Shown here: positions 1 through 7,963 of the stretch, piece by piece
Layout: each line of letters opens with the position of its first letter
Position numbering within the stretch: position 1 is the stretch's first letter
Assembly: GCA_026393115.1 (NCBI GenBank)
Contig: JAPLAU010000026.1
Span: 62,001-126,000 of the forward strand
Reading direction: 5' to 3'
From: Actinomycetota bacterium
GTDB lineage: Bacteria > Actinomycetota > Actinomycetes > S36-B12 > CAIYMF01
DNA: 64,000 nt
Notes under the pieces: model-generated
What the model was told of the DNA's origin: nothing
Database searches by the model: none
What the model saw: the letters and a program-made list of their open reading frames with translations, nothing else
Made by a program: the position numbers and the translations under genes

Positions 1-8
1 GTAGTCAG

Positions 9-1379
9 GTGAACGACTCGGCTGTCGATCCGCTGGTCGATGTGCTCGCGAGGATCGTTGGTATCGACCACGTGGTAACTGATCCGGATGTGATGGCCGA
101 CTACGTCATCGACTGGTCGCGACGATTCACCGGCAGCGCGCGCATGGTGGTGCGACCGGCATCGACCGACGAAGTGGCGGCCGTCGTTCGTGCCTGTGTG
201 CAGGCGGGTGCACCACTTCACCCCCAAGGTGGAAACACGGGGCTGGTAGGCGGCTCAGTGCCGTCGATGCAGCACGGAGTGGCCGGCGCCCCGGTCGTTC
301 TGAGTACGCGTCGACTCCAGCGCTGTGATGCCGTAGATCAAACGGCGGGGCAAGTCACGGTGGGCGCAGGCGTCACTCTGGCGAATCTGCGTCGCCATGC
401 CAGCGACGCTGGCTGGGAGTACGGCGTTGATCTCGCCGGCCGCGACTCGGCCACGATCGGCGGCAACCTCGCCACGAACGCGGGCGGCATCCGGGTGTGT
501 TGTTACGGAATGACGCGGGCACAGGTCACCGGAGTCGAAGCGGTCATGCCGGACGGTTCGGTGATCTCGCATCTTGCCGGTCTAGATAAAGACAACACCG
601 GTTACGACCTCGCGTCACTGCTGGTTGGAAGTGAAGGGACGCTCGGTGTCATCACCGCGGCTCGCCTTCGCTTGCACCGACCTCCCGGTGAGTCGACCCT
701 GGTGATGATTGGTGTCACCAGCTTCGATCAGGCACTGGCTCTCGTGCGCGATGCGATCGTGCCCGGTGTGCGCATGCTCGCTGCCGAGATGATCGATGAT
801 GTCGGGATGCACGCGATCATGGCGCTTGACTCGTTGCCGTGGCCGCTCGAACAACCGTGGCCCTATGTCCTGCTGTTGGAAGTAGAAGACGGCGGATCAG
901 GTGAGGGGTTGATTCTCGACGACGCACTCGATGTGGTTGCCGCTGTTGATCCCGCCGACGTGCGTCGCATGTGGCGTTACCGCGAAGGTCAGGGTGAGGC
1001 CTTCGGTTCGCTAGGAGTTACGCATCGCCTCGATGTGTCCATCCCCTTCGAGCACCTGGCGCGCGTCGCCGACGCGGTGCGCGTTGCCTTCGACGATCGT
1101 GTTGACGTGACACATGTCGGAGTGTTCGGGCATCTGGCCGACGGCAATCTTCATATCGAAGTAATCGGCCCGGCCGAGGATGACAGTTCTGCAGATGAAC
1201 GGGTGCTGCGCCTCGTGACAGAGGTCGGTGGATCGATCTCCGCCGAACATGGTGTGGGTCGCCAGAAGGCGCCGTACTTGGGTTGGTGCCGCTCCCCTGC
1301 TGAATTGGCGGCCATGCGCGCGATCAAGAACGCCCTCGATCCCCAAGGACTATTCGCACCGGGAGTGATCTGGGAATGA
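9..1379 (+). CDS. FAD-linked D-2-hydroxyacid dehydrogenase (GlcD/LDHD type)
   Basis: 456-residue flavoprotein of the vanillyl-alcohol-oxidase fold. The FAD-binding domain (about residues 40-220) shows PQGGNTGLVGGS near residue 73 and ATIGGNLATNAGG near 146. The C-terminal FAD-oxidase domain has HLADGNLHIE near 375 and EHGVGRQK near 418, the metal/substrate signatures of D-lactate, glycolate and D-2-hydroxyglutarate dehydrogenases. It would oxidise a D-2-hydroxyacid to the 2-oxoacid and pass electrons to a flavoprotein or quinone; the substrate cannot be fixed from sequence. GTG at 9 matches the usual family N-terminus, but only 8 upstream bases are present. It overlaps the next gene by 4 bases (ATGA), so the two are translationally coupled. 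Confidence 0.9.
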   Translation: MNDSAVDPLVDVLARIVGIDHVVTDPDVMADYVIDWSRRFTGSARMVVRPASTDEVAAVVRACVQAGAPLHPQGGNTGLVGGSVPSMQHGVAGAPVVLSTRRLQRCDAVDQTAGQVTVGAGVTLANLRRHASDAGWEYGVDLAGRDSATIGGNLATNAGGIRVCCYGMTRAQVTGVEAVMPDGSVISHLAGLDKDNTGYDLASLLVGSEGTLGVITAARLRLHRPPGESTLVMIGVTSFDQALALVRDAIVPGVRMLAAEMIDDVGMHAIMALDSLPWPLEQPWPYVLLLEVEDGGSGEGLILDDALDVVAAVDPADVRRMWRYREGQGEAFGSLGVTHRLDVSIPFEHLARVADAVRVAFDDRVDVTHVGVFGHLADGNLHIEVIGPAEDDSSADERVLRLVTEVGGSISAEHGVGRQKAPYLGWCRSPAELAAMRAIKNALDPQGLFAPGVIWE

Positions 1380-2176
1380 CGCCACTGGTTGTTGCACATC
1401 GTGGTGCTAGTGCTGACTTTGCTGAACACACCGTGGCCGCCTACGAGAATGCGATTGCTGTGGGCGCTGATGCACTGGAATGCGATGTGCGGCTGACTGC
1501 TGACGGCGAGTTGGTGTGCGTACATGATGCGCGTATCGATCGCGTGTCGAACGGAACAGTGGCTGTCGACAGCAGCACTCTCGCCGAACTGCGGCAGTGG
1601 GATTTCACCTCGTGGAAGTCGGGCGCCGAACCGGTACCACGTGGTGAGGTCGAGGCGCGGGACTCGGTACTCACTCTTGACACTCTGCTCGAACTCGCAA
1701 CCTCAGCCGGGCGACCGGTCGGGTTATCGATTGAAACGAAGCACCCCACGCGGCAGTCACTTCGAGTTGAAGCCGTGCTCACGGTGGCGTTGAAGCGATT
1801 CGGGCTCATTCCTGCGGGAAGAGTGCCTGCCGATCCTCACGCGCCTGGTGCAGTGCGCATGATGTCGTTCTCCATGGCGGCGCTGCAACGCATGCGTGCA
1901 CTGGTACCCAGCCTGCCCACTGTCTTCTTGACTTCAGCCGTTCCTGATCGTTACAGCAACGGCACACTTCCTTACGGCGCGGTAGTGGCAGGTCCCTGGC
2001 TAGAACTCGTGCGACGCGATTGGCAGTACGTGGAACGAGTACATGAGCGTGGGCATCGCGCGCACGTGTGGACGGTCGATGAGCTCGACGATGTGAGGTG
2101 GTGTCGCGACAGTGGCGTCGATGCCATCATCACTAACCGTCCGGCCGCGGTGCTCAAGGAATTGGGCCGCGTCTAG
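1376..2176 (+). CDS. Glycerophosphodiester phosphodiesterase
   Basis: 266-residue GDPD-family TIM barrel that hydrolyses glycerophosphodiesters to glycerol-3-phosphate and an alcohol. The catalytic set is visible: His8-Arg9 (VAHRGAS), Glu35 and Asp37 (ECDVRL), and His50 (VCVHD). The C-terminus has the usual VDAIITNRP strand. No signal peptide is seen, so it is probably cytosolic, acting on recycled phospholipid head groups. Its start overlaps the stop of the flavoprotein gene, so the two form an operon. Confidence 0.92.
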   Translation: MTPLVVAHRGASADFAEHTVAAYENAIAVGADALECDVRLTADGELVCVHDARIDRVSNGTVAVDSSTLAELRQWDFTSWKSGAEPVPRGEVEARDSVLTLDTLLELATSAGRPVGLSIETKHPTRQSLRVEAVLTVALKRFGLIPAGRVPADPHAPGAVRMMSFSMAALQRMRALVPSLPTVFLTSAVPDRYSNGTLPYGAVVAGPWLELVRRDWQYVERVHERGHRAHVWTVDELDDVRWCRDSGVDAIITNRPAAVLKELGRV

Positions 2177-2181
2177 CGCGA

Positions 2182-2193
2182 TAGCCTGCGGGG
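2182..2193 (+). promoter_or_regulatory. -10 box of a leaderless promoter
   Basis: TAGCCT at 2182-2187, then six bases, then ATG at 2194. No Shine-Dalgarno is present. Transcription would start at the A of the ATG. Confidence 0.6.
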
Positions 2194-3156
2194 ATGGCTT
2201 CCAAATCTCGACGCACTGTTCCCACGCCCGAACCTTCGACGCAGGACGTCCCTGTTGTCGGACTGCGCGAACCTTGCCCCTGCGGTAGCGGTCGTCGGTA
2301 CAAGGCGTGTCACGGTCGCGCGGCAGCGCATCGTGGCGAAACTGTGGTGGCGCGCCCCTTCGAGGGCCTTCCTGGTGAGGCCGATTGGGTTGCCATGCGC
2401 GAACTCGTACCTTCGGCCACAGTGCCGCTCACGCTGGGCAAGGGTGCCGGCGAACACGCGGGTCGTGAGGTGTTGCTCGCCACGGTGCTGCCGCTGGCAT
2501 GGCCGGCTTTGCATCGAGCCGATGGGTCGATTCTGATGGGCTTGCAGGGACAAACTGGCTCAGGTGACCTGAGCCGTGACTTGGGCGATGCGTTGCTACG
2601 CGCGCTCGACGCCGAACCCGGAACTCCGATCCCGCCCTCGGGCCTTCCGGACGAGGGGCCACGGCTGCAAGACCTGCTCGATCTGTCGGCGCCGTTCGAG
2701 GTCAGTGTTCACCGCGATTTCAACTTCTGGATTGCGGGAGTCACCGATCCGGCGGATGTCGCTGACTCGTTGCGCGAAGCGAGCGAGGGCATCATTCCCA
2801 CCGAGCGACTGACCAGCGTTGACGCGGCCTACTGGTGCAGTGTCGGAACGAAGGAGCATCTTCGGTGGGTTCTCGACCGTGATGAGACGAAGGCGCTCGA
2901 TGCCTTGGCACGGCTGCACGCCAGCGGCGAAATTGCAGTGGGAGAGGGTAGCCGTTTCGTTGGATCCTTCCGCGCACTCGGTTTGATCATTCCTGTGTGG
3001 GATGTGCCGGTGGGTTCTGGCCGCCAGCCGTTGGAGTCTGAAGTGGGTCCGTGGCTGTTGCGATTTGAGGCGGCCTTCGCCAGTACCGATCCCCTGTCCC
3101 AAGCCGAACGAGGTGCACGGGCAGGTCTGCTGAATCGCCAACTGACTCTCAATTGA
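2194..3156 (+). CDS. DUF5926 family protein with N-terminal SEC-C motif
   Basis: 320-residue protein starting with a zinc-binding SEC-C motif, [14 protein letters not shown], Cys28-Cys30 and Cys39-His40. It is followed by a roughly 250-residue domain found as DUF5926 in Actinobacteria. In SecA the SEC-C motif binds SecB and ribosomes; whether that applies here is unknown, and no enzymatic motif is visible. The start follows a TAGCCT box by exactly six bases, so the mRNA is probably leaderless. Confidence 0.8.
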   Translation: MASKSRRTVPTPEPSTQDVPVVGLREPCPCGSGRRYKACHGRAAAHRGETVVARPFEGLPGEADWVAMRELVPSATVPLTLGKGAGEHAGREVLLATVLPLAWPALHRADGSILMGLQGQTGSGDLSRDLGDALLRALDAEPGTPIPPSGLPDEGPRLQDLLDLSAPFEVSVHRDFNFWIAGVTDPADVADSLREASEGIIPTERLTSVDAAYWCSVGTKEHLRWVLDRDETKALDALARLHASGEIAVGEGSRFVGSFRALGLIIPVWDVPVGSGRQPLESEVGPWLLRFEAAFASTDPLSQAERGARAGLLNRQLTLN

Positions 3157-3309
3157 CCGGCCAATTGGCGGATCGTGGGTGTGCGGTCGTTGGCTTCAAC
3201 GGATTCAGTCACTGAACCGTCATTCCAGTAAAGGAATCCGTCAAGCATCCCTGCAATTGAGGGACCCCCCCGATTCTCTATTGCATACAAATCTGTTAAG
3301 TTGGAAGCC

Positions 3310-3357
3310 GTTCGGGCGCCGCTGCATCCCCCGTCGGCGGCGTCCGAACCCTTTTTT
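3310..3357 (+). terminator. Intrinsic terminator
   Basis: 13-bp stem with one G-T pair (GTTCGGGCGCCGC at 3310-3322 with GCGGCGTCCGAAC at 3337-3349), 14-base loop, then CC and six T. It probably ends the DUF5926 transcript 150 bases downstream of its stop, or a short RNA starting in the preceding AT-rich patch. Confidence 0.8.
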
Positions 3358-3515
3358 GTGTACGCCCTGAAATTAAGCGCAAATTTAGAATTCTTTGGCT
3401 TCCCGGCAACCGGATCTTCCGCGCATGCGTGTGTGGGTGGGGGGAATCGCGCCTCGCGAACTCTCGCAATCCACCGGGAACGGGCACAGGTGCTCATTGC
3501 ACGCACGTGGCCGGA

Positions 3516-3527
3516 TAGCCTGAACCG
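3516..3527 (+). promoter_or_regulatory. -10 box of a leaderless promoter
   Basis: TAGCCT at 3516-3521, six bases, then GTG at 3528. Same hexamer and spacing as in front of the DUF5926 gene at 2194. Confidence 0.6.
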
Positions 3528-4016
3528 GTGTCTGGCGATCTGAACTCTTCTGTGGTGCCTCTCCTCGCGCTCATCGTCGCGGTGGTGGCCCTAGGAATTG
3601 CGATCGCGCTGACCTTCCGACTTGCGAAGTTGAACCGCGGGTACTCGCTGCTCACCAGCCACGACGACACGGCGACCTTCGTGGAAGTGGTGGCAGGCAA
3701 TGTTCAGGCGATGGATGAACTCCGCGATGACGTCGGCGCCATGCGTTCGGAGATCAAACGACTGCGGTATGAACTCGGCGACGCGGTTCGTCACGTCTCG
3801 GTGGTCAGATACGACGCCTTCAATGACCTTGCTGGCCGCCTTTCGTTCTCCGCGGCGCTTCTCGATGACGGTGCCAACGGTCTGGTGATGACCTCGATTC
3901 ACGCTCGCACCGAAACGCGCTTGTACATCAAGGGAGTTCGGGCCGGTGAGAGTGACCACCAGCTGTCACCGGAGGAGCGTCAAGCGGTTGATGTGGCGAT
4001 GGGCCAGGGTCGATGA
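3528..4016 (+). CDS. DUF4446 family membrane protein
   Basis: 162 residues: one N-terminal membrane helix (about 8-30, hydrophobic VVPLLALIVAVVALGIAIAL), a charged helical stretch (about 55-85, likely coiled coil: DELRDDVGAMRSEIKRLRYE), then the conserved DUF4446 core with VVRYDAFNDLAGRLSFSAALLD. Function unknown. The GTG start is supported by a TAGCCT box six bases upstream. Its stop overlaps the pheA start (ATGA), a conserved type of actinobacterial pairing. Confidence 0.85.
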   Translation: MSGDLNSSVVPLLALIVAVVALGIAIALTFRLAKLNRGYSLLTSHDDTATFVEVVAGNVQAMDELRDDVGAMRSEIKRLRYELGDAVRHVSVVRYDAFNDLAGRLSFSAALLDDGANGLVMTSIHARTETRLYIKGVRAGESDHQLSPEERQAVDVAMGQGR

Positions 4017-4945
4017 CACAGCGCATTGGCTTCCTCGGCCCGCGCGGCACCTTCTCGGAAGCCGCATTGCGTGCAATGTCGGTCAGCGAAGGGGCTGAGC
4101 TGATTCCGGTCGGCTCTGTCACAGAGGCCCTCGCCGCGGTGCGCTCAGGTGAGCTACCGATGGCATTAGTGCCCATCGAGAATTCCTCCGAAGGCCAGGT
4201 GTCAACGACCCTGGATGAACTCGCGATGGGCGAACCGCTGTGCATCGTGGATGAGTACGCGCACCCGGTGCAGTTCGCACTGTTGGCACGGCCCGGAACC
4301 TCGCTGGCCGATGTACGCCGAGTGGCAACGCACCCTGCAGCTGAAGCGCAATGCCGATTGTGGATGCACGCCAATCTCGTCGGCCACACGGTGATTCCGG
4401 CAACGTCGACGGCTGGCGCGGCGGCCGCGCTCTCTGACGACGCTGCATTTGACGCTGCGATCGCGCCGGCGATTGCCGCTGAGTACTACGGACTTGAGGT
4501 GCTCGCCGACGATATCGGTGACAGTTCGCGCGGCACCACTCGCTTTGTGTTGGTGACACAACCGGGTCCACCGCCCGCACCGTCAGGTTCTGACAAGACC
4601 TCACTCGTGTTGTTCATGCGCGAAAACCATTCAGGTGCTTTGCTGGAAATCCTCACCGAACTCGCAGTCCGCGGCGTCAACCTCACCCGCATTGAGTCGC
4701 GTCCGACCAAGCGTGCCCTCGGTGACTACTTCTTCGTCGTCGACGCTGAGGGCCATGTGCTCGATGCACGACTCGGTGAGGCGATGACCGGCCTGCATCG
4801 GGTGTGTTCGGCCATTCGCTACCTCGGCTCGTACCCGCGTCACGATGGTGCGGCGCCGCAAACGAAGGCGTGGACTGAGAACACCGAGTTTCTGGCCGCG
4901 AACGAGTGGCTTGAGCGCGTGCGCGCAACAGGTGTCGCTGAATAG
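4013..4945 (+). CDS. pheA: Prephenate dehydratase
   Basis: 310 residues. Converts prephenate to phenylpyruvate, the penultimate step of phenylalanine synthesis. The catalytic prephenate dehydratase domain covers about residues 3-181 and contains the catalytic Thr176-Arg177-Phe178 (GTTRFVLV). A regulatory ACT domain follows (about 197-275) with GALLEIL at 208 and the phenylalanine-binding ESRP at 228-231, so feedback inhibition by phenylalanine is expected. There is no fused chorismate mutase. It is coupled to the DUF4446 gene, and its 3' end is only 11 bases from the convergent copA gene. Confidence 0.95.
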   Translation: MTQRIGFLGPRGTFSEAALRAMSVSEGAELIPVGSVTEALAAVRSGELPMALVPIENSSEGQVSTTLDELAMGEPLCIVDEYAHPVQFALLARPGTSLADVRRVATHPAAEAQCRLWMHANLVGHTVIPATSTAGAAAALSDDAAFDAAIAPAIAAEYYGLEVLADDIGDSSRGTTRFVLVTQPGPPPAPSGSDKTSLVLFMRENHSGALLEILTELAVRGVNLTRIESRPTKRALGDYFFVVDAEGHVLDARLGEAMTGLHRVCSAIRYLGSYPRHDGAAPQTKAWTENTEFLAANEWLERVRATGVAE

Positions 4946-4956
4946 CAACGTGCAGG

Positions 4957-7245
4957 TCAGCGAAACGTTCGTAGCCGCAGTGAATTGCTCACCACGAACA
5001 CACTCGACAGCGCCATGGCAGCGCCGGCCAGTAGCGGCGTGAGCAGCCCAGCCATAGCGAGCGGGATCATCGCGACGTTGTAGCCGAATGCCCACCAGAG
5101 GTTTCCGCGAATGGTGCGCAGGGTGCGACGCGACAAGCGGATAGCCGTTGCTGCCGAACGTAAATCGCCGCTGACCAACGTGAGGTCTGATGCTTCGATG
5201 GCGGCGTCGGTTCCGGTACCCATCGCCAATCCCAGATCGGCGATGGCGAGCGCGGCAGCGTCGTTGACCCCATCGCCCACCATGGCAACTACGGCACCCT
5301 CGCGCTGAAGGCGCTGCACCTCGTCGACTTTGCCTTCGGGTAGCACTCCGGCGATGACGTCGCTGGCCGCGATTCCGACGCGTGCGGCCACCGATTCAGC
5401 GGCGGCACGGTTGTCACCGGTGATGAGCACAGGACGCAGTCCGAGTGCGCGCAGATCAGCGATAGCTTCGGCTGACGTGGGTTTGATGGTGTCGGAGACG
5501 GTGACGACGGCAGCGGCGATTCCATCGATCGACACAGCGACGATGGTTGCTCCTTGATTCGCTGCTTCTGCAGTGGCCGCCGCCAAGGCCGACACGTCAG
5601 AGACGTTCACGCCCCATTCGTCGGCCAACCATTCGGGACGACCAGCTGCAACGGCGTGCCCTTCGACCACGCCGGTAACGCCGAGTCCGGCAGTTGACGC
5701 AAAGCTCTCGACGGCGGCGAGTTCAGCACTGCTCGTGAGGTGCAGACGCGCCATGGCGCCTTCCACGATTGCCCGGGCAACGGGGTGTTCGGAGGCGTGC
5801 TCGAGCGCGGCCACCAGCGACAGCACCGTTACCTCGTCGCCGACAGCCGTGACGCCAACGAGTTGCATCCGACCGCTTGTGATTGTGCCGGTCTTGTCGA
5901 GCGCGATGGTGTTGACACGTCGTGTGTCTTCGAGAACCTCGGGACCTCGAATCACGATGCCCAGTTGTGCACCTCGACCCGTTCCGACGAGGAGCGCTGT
6001 AGGTGTGGCCAGACCCAAGGCGCACGGACACGCGATGATCAGCACTGCCACAGCGGCGGTGAATGCCGACTGGACGTCACCCGTGACGATCCACCAACCG
6101 GCCAGCGTCAGCAGCGAAAGGCCAATGACAATCGGAACGAAGACAGCCGAGATACGGTCGGCCAACCGCTGCACAGGAGCCTTGCCATTCTGGGCAGCGG
6201 TGATCAGTCGGCCCATCTGGGCCAGACGAGTATCAGCGCCAACTCGAGTGGCACGTACGACCAGGCGACCGCTGACGTTGACGGTGGCTCCGGTGACGGC
6301 TGAACCTGGCACTACCTCGATCGGAACGGACTCACCGGTGAGCATCGATTCGTCGACCGCACCCGAGCCGAAGAGTATGACGCCGTCGGTGGCGATGGTT
6401 TCGCCAGGGCGCACCACGAAGACGTCGTCGACTCGCAGTGCCGACGCTGTGACTGCCACTTCGCGCCCGCCTTCGCCGGTGACGGGATCGGCGCCGTCGA
6501 GCAGCATGGCGTCCTTGGCACCCATGGCAAGCAACGCACGCAGCGCCGCACTTCCATTGCGCTTGGCGCGCAGTTCGAACCAGCGGCCGGCAAGAATGAA
6601 CACTGGAACTGTGGCGGCGACCTCGAGGTAGAGGTGTGGCATAGCGGCGCTGTCGTCCATCGTGCCGCGCGGGACAAACCATTCCATCGACATCGTGTAG
6701 TCGATGCCACCCGCGCCACCAAGAAGCAATGCCCACGTACTCCACAGCCACGCGGCGAGCACGCCCAGGCTGATGAGGGTGTCCATGGTGGCCGCGCGGT
6801 GTCGTGCGTTGAGCCAGGCAGCGCGATGAAACGGCCACGCCCCCCACCACACCACCGGCGTGGCGAGAGCGAAGGCAACCCACTGCCAGTAAGGGAACTG
6901 CAGCGGCGGCACCATCGAGAGCAGCAGCACGGGAAGGGCGAGTGCGGCCGACACGAACAGTCGTAGGCGGATGGAGCGCTCTTCAGCGCGCTCGATCTCG
7001 TCGACAACCTCACCATGTGTCTCGGTTGGAGCGATTGCTCGGTAACCGGTGGCCTCGATTGTCGTGACGAGTTCGTCGATCGACACCGATGGGTTGTGCT
7101 CAACATGCGCGGTGGCTGTCGCGTAGTTCACGGTGGCCTGTACGCCGGGCATCTTGTTGAGTCGGCGTTCGATGCGAGCTGAGCACGAGGTGCACGTCAT
7201 CCCGGTGACTGTCAGATCGATCGACAGGTCGGTGGCGGTGTCCAT
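4957..7245 (-). CDS. copA: Copper-exporting P1B-type ATPase
   Basis: 762-residue heavy-metal P-type ATPase. It has one N-terminal metal-binding domain (GMTCTSC, Cys18 and Cys21), membrane helices, the transport motif CPC (IACPCALGLATPTAL), the phosphorylation site DKTGT, the P1B-specific SEHP motif and hinge GDGVNDAAAL. CPC with an HMA domain marks Cu(I)/Ag(I) specificity. It exports cytosolic copper across the plasma membrane. It is last in a csoR-copZ-copA operon, 44 bases after copZ, so induction by copper through CsoR is expected. Confidence 0.93.
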   Translation of the reverse strand: MDTATDLSIDLTVTGMTCTSCSARIERRLNKMPGVQATVNYATATAHVEHNPSVSIDELVTTIEATGYRAIAPTETHGEVVDEIERAEERSIRLRLFVSAALALPVLLLSMVPPLQFPYWQWVAFALATPVVWWGAWPFHRAAWLNARHRAATMDTLISLGVLAAWLWSTWALLLGGAGGIDYTMSMEWFVPRGTMDDSAAMPHLYLEVAATVPVFILAGRWFELRAKRNGSAALRALLAMGAKDAMLLDGADPVTGEGGREVAVTASALRVDDVFVVRPGETIATDGVILFGSGAVDESMLTGESVPIEVVPGSAVTGATVNVSGRLVVRATRVGADTRLAQMGRLITAAQNGKAPVQRLADRISAVFVPIVIGLSLLTLAGWWIVTGDVQSAFTAAVAVLIIACPCALGLATPTALLVGTGRGAQLGIVIRGPEVLEDTRRVNTIALDKTGTITSGRMQLVGVTAVGDEVTVLSLVAALEHASEHPVARAIVEGAMARLHLTSSAELAAVESFASTAGLGVTGVVEGHAVAAGRPEWLADEWGVNVSDVSALAAATAEAANQGATIVAVSIDGIAAAVVTVSDTIKPTSAEAIADLRALGLRPVLITGDNRAAAESVAARVGIAASDVIAGVLPEGKVDEVQRLQREGAVVAMVGDGVNDAAALAIADLGLAMGTGTDAAIEASDLTLVSGDLRSAATAIRLSRRTLRTIRGNLWWAFGYNVAMIPLAMAGLLTPLLAGAAMALSSVFVVSNSLRLRTFR

Positions 7246-7289
7246 GCGTCCTCGATTCGTGTGCAGTGCAGTGTGATGCGTGCCGGGGC

Positions 7290-7496
7290 CTACGCCACTG
7301 AGTAGCCAGCCTCGGCGATCGCGGCTTCAACCTCGTCGAGATCGAGCGATGTGTCACTGGTGATCGTGACCTGGCCGCTTTCGAGATCGACGTTCACCGA
7401 ATCGACTCCGGCGACGGCCGAAACCTCTTCGGTGACGGCGTTCACGCAGTGACCGCAGGTCATTCCGACAACTTTCACTTCAACGGTGATGCTCAT
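7290..7496 (-). CDS. copZ: Copper chaperone (HMA domain)
   Basis: 68-residue single HMA domain with GMTCGHC (Cys14, Cys17). It has the size and fold of CopZ, the cytosolic Cu(I) carrier that delivers copper to CopA and CsoR. It lies between csoR (28 bases upstream) and copA on the same strand. A Shine-Dalgarno-like AGGAG is visible just upstream of the ATG on the minus strand. Confidence 0.9.
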   Translation of the reverse strand: MSITVEVKVVGMTCGHCVNAVTEEVSAVAGVDSVNVDLESGQVTITSDTSLDLDEVEAAIAEAGYSVA

Positions 7497-7524
7497 GGCT
7501 CTCCTTCGTCTCCTGAGGTAGGTG

Positions 7525-7818
7525 TTATCGCTTCACGAGGCGACCGACTGCGGTGATGGCCTCGCGCATTTTCTCGTCAGCTTCGGGTCCCCCACGGCGC
7601 GCGGCATCGGCGACGCAGTGCGAGAGATGGTCTTCGAGCAACAGCAGCGCGACACCTTCGAGCGCGCGCGTTGCGGCCGACACTTGAGTGAGCACATCGA
7701 TGCAATAGGTGTCGGACTCAACCATGCGTTGAAGTCCGCGCACCTGGCCTTCGACTCGACGCAAGCGGCTGAGTACGGCATCTTTGTCGGCGCTGTACCC
7801 GGGGTGCTCGTGGGTCAT
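7525..7818 (-). CDS. csoR: Copper-sensing repressor CsoR
   Basis: 97-residue all-helical DUF156 repressor. The Cu(I) ligands have the family spacing: Cys39 (DTYCID), then His64 and Cys68 (EDHLSHC), equivalent to the Cys-His-Cys set of Mycobacterium CsoR. The apo-protein should bind the GC-rich palindrome 29 bases upstream of its own start and release it with copper. The ATG is preceded by AAGGAGG. Confidence 0.93.
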   Translation of the reverse strand: MTHEHPGYSADKDAVLSRLRRVEGQVRGLQRMVESDTYCIDVLTQVSAATRALEGVALLLLEDHLSHCVADAARRGGPEADEKMREAITAVGRLVKR

Positions 7819-7847
7819 GGAGCCTCCTTTCCACTGTCCTAACCATA

Positions 7848-7862
7848 TACCCCCCCGGGGTA
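7848..7862. promoter_or_regulatory. CsoR operator
   Basis: TACCCCCCCGGGGTA, a near-perfect palindrome of the known CsoR-box type (TACCC flanking a G/C tract). It sits directly upstream of csoR on the minus strand, in the 145-base gap before the divergent permease start. Confidence 0.8.
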
Positions 7863-7926
7863 TTCCTCAGAGTCGAAAGTCCCTCCCGCTCACGGGGCAT
7901 GGTGCTGGAATTCGGAATTCAGCGGT

Positions 7927-7942
7927 AGTGTCCGGTGACACT
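7927..7942. promoter_or_regulatory. Inverted repeat in the permease promoter
   Basis: AGTGTC-CGGT-GACACT, perfect 6-base arms, overlapping a possible TAGTGT -10 box, 22 bases before the permease start. The same half-sites recur before the secreted-protein gene at 15244. Confidence 0.45.
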
Positions 7943-7963
7943 TTCAAAGCAAAGGTTGGCAAT

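Larger units (their letters stand above)
3157..3527 (+). other. 371-base intergenic region without a gene
   Basis: No credible coding sequence on either strand. The first half holds a weak CGGATTC/GAATCCG hairpin (about 3199-3237). An AT-rich patch near 3271-3300 is followed at once by a strong terminator hairpin (3310-3357). The second half is G-rich, then carries the -10 box of the DUF4446 gene. Confidence 0.6.

Noticed and set aside
5573-6631. 352-codon plus-strand open frame inside copA
   Set aside because: Low-complexity Ser/Thr/Arg translation without domain features, fully antisense to the conserved ATPase.
7784-7963. Longer N-terminus of the permease starting at 7784
   Set aside because: It would read through the csoR start and the CsoR operator; GTG 7964 with AAAGG is the better start.
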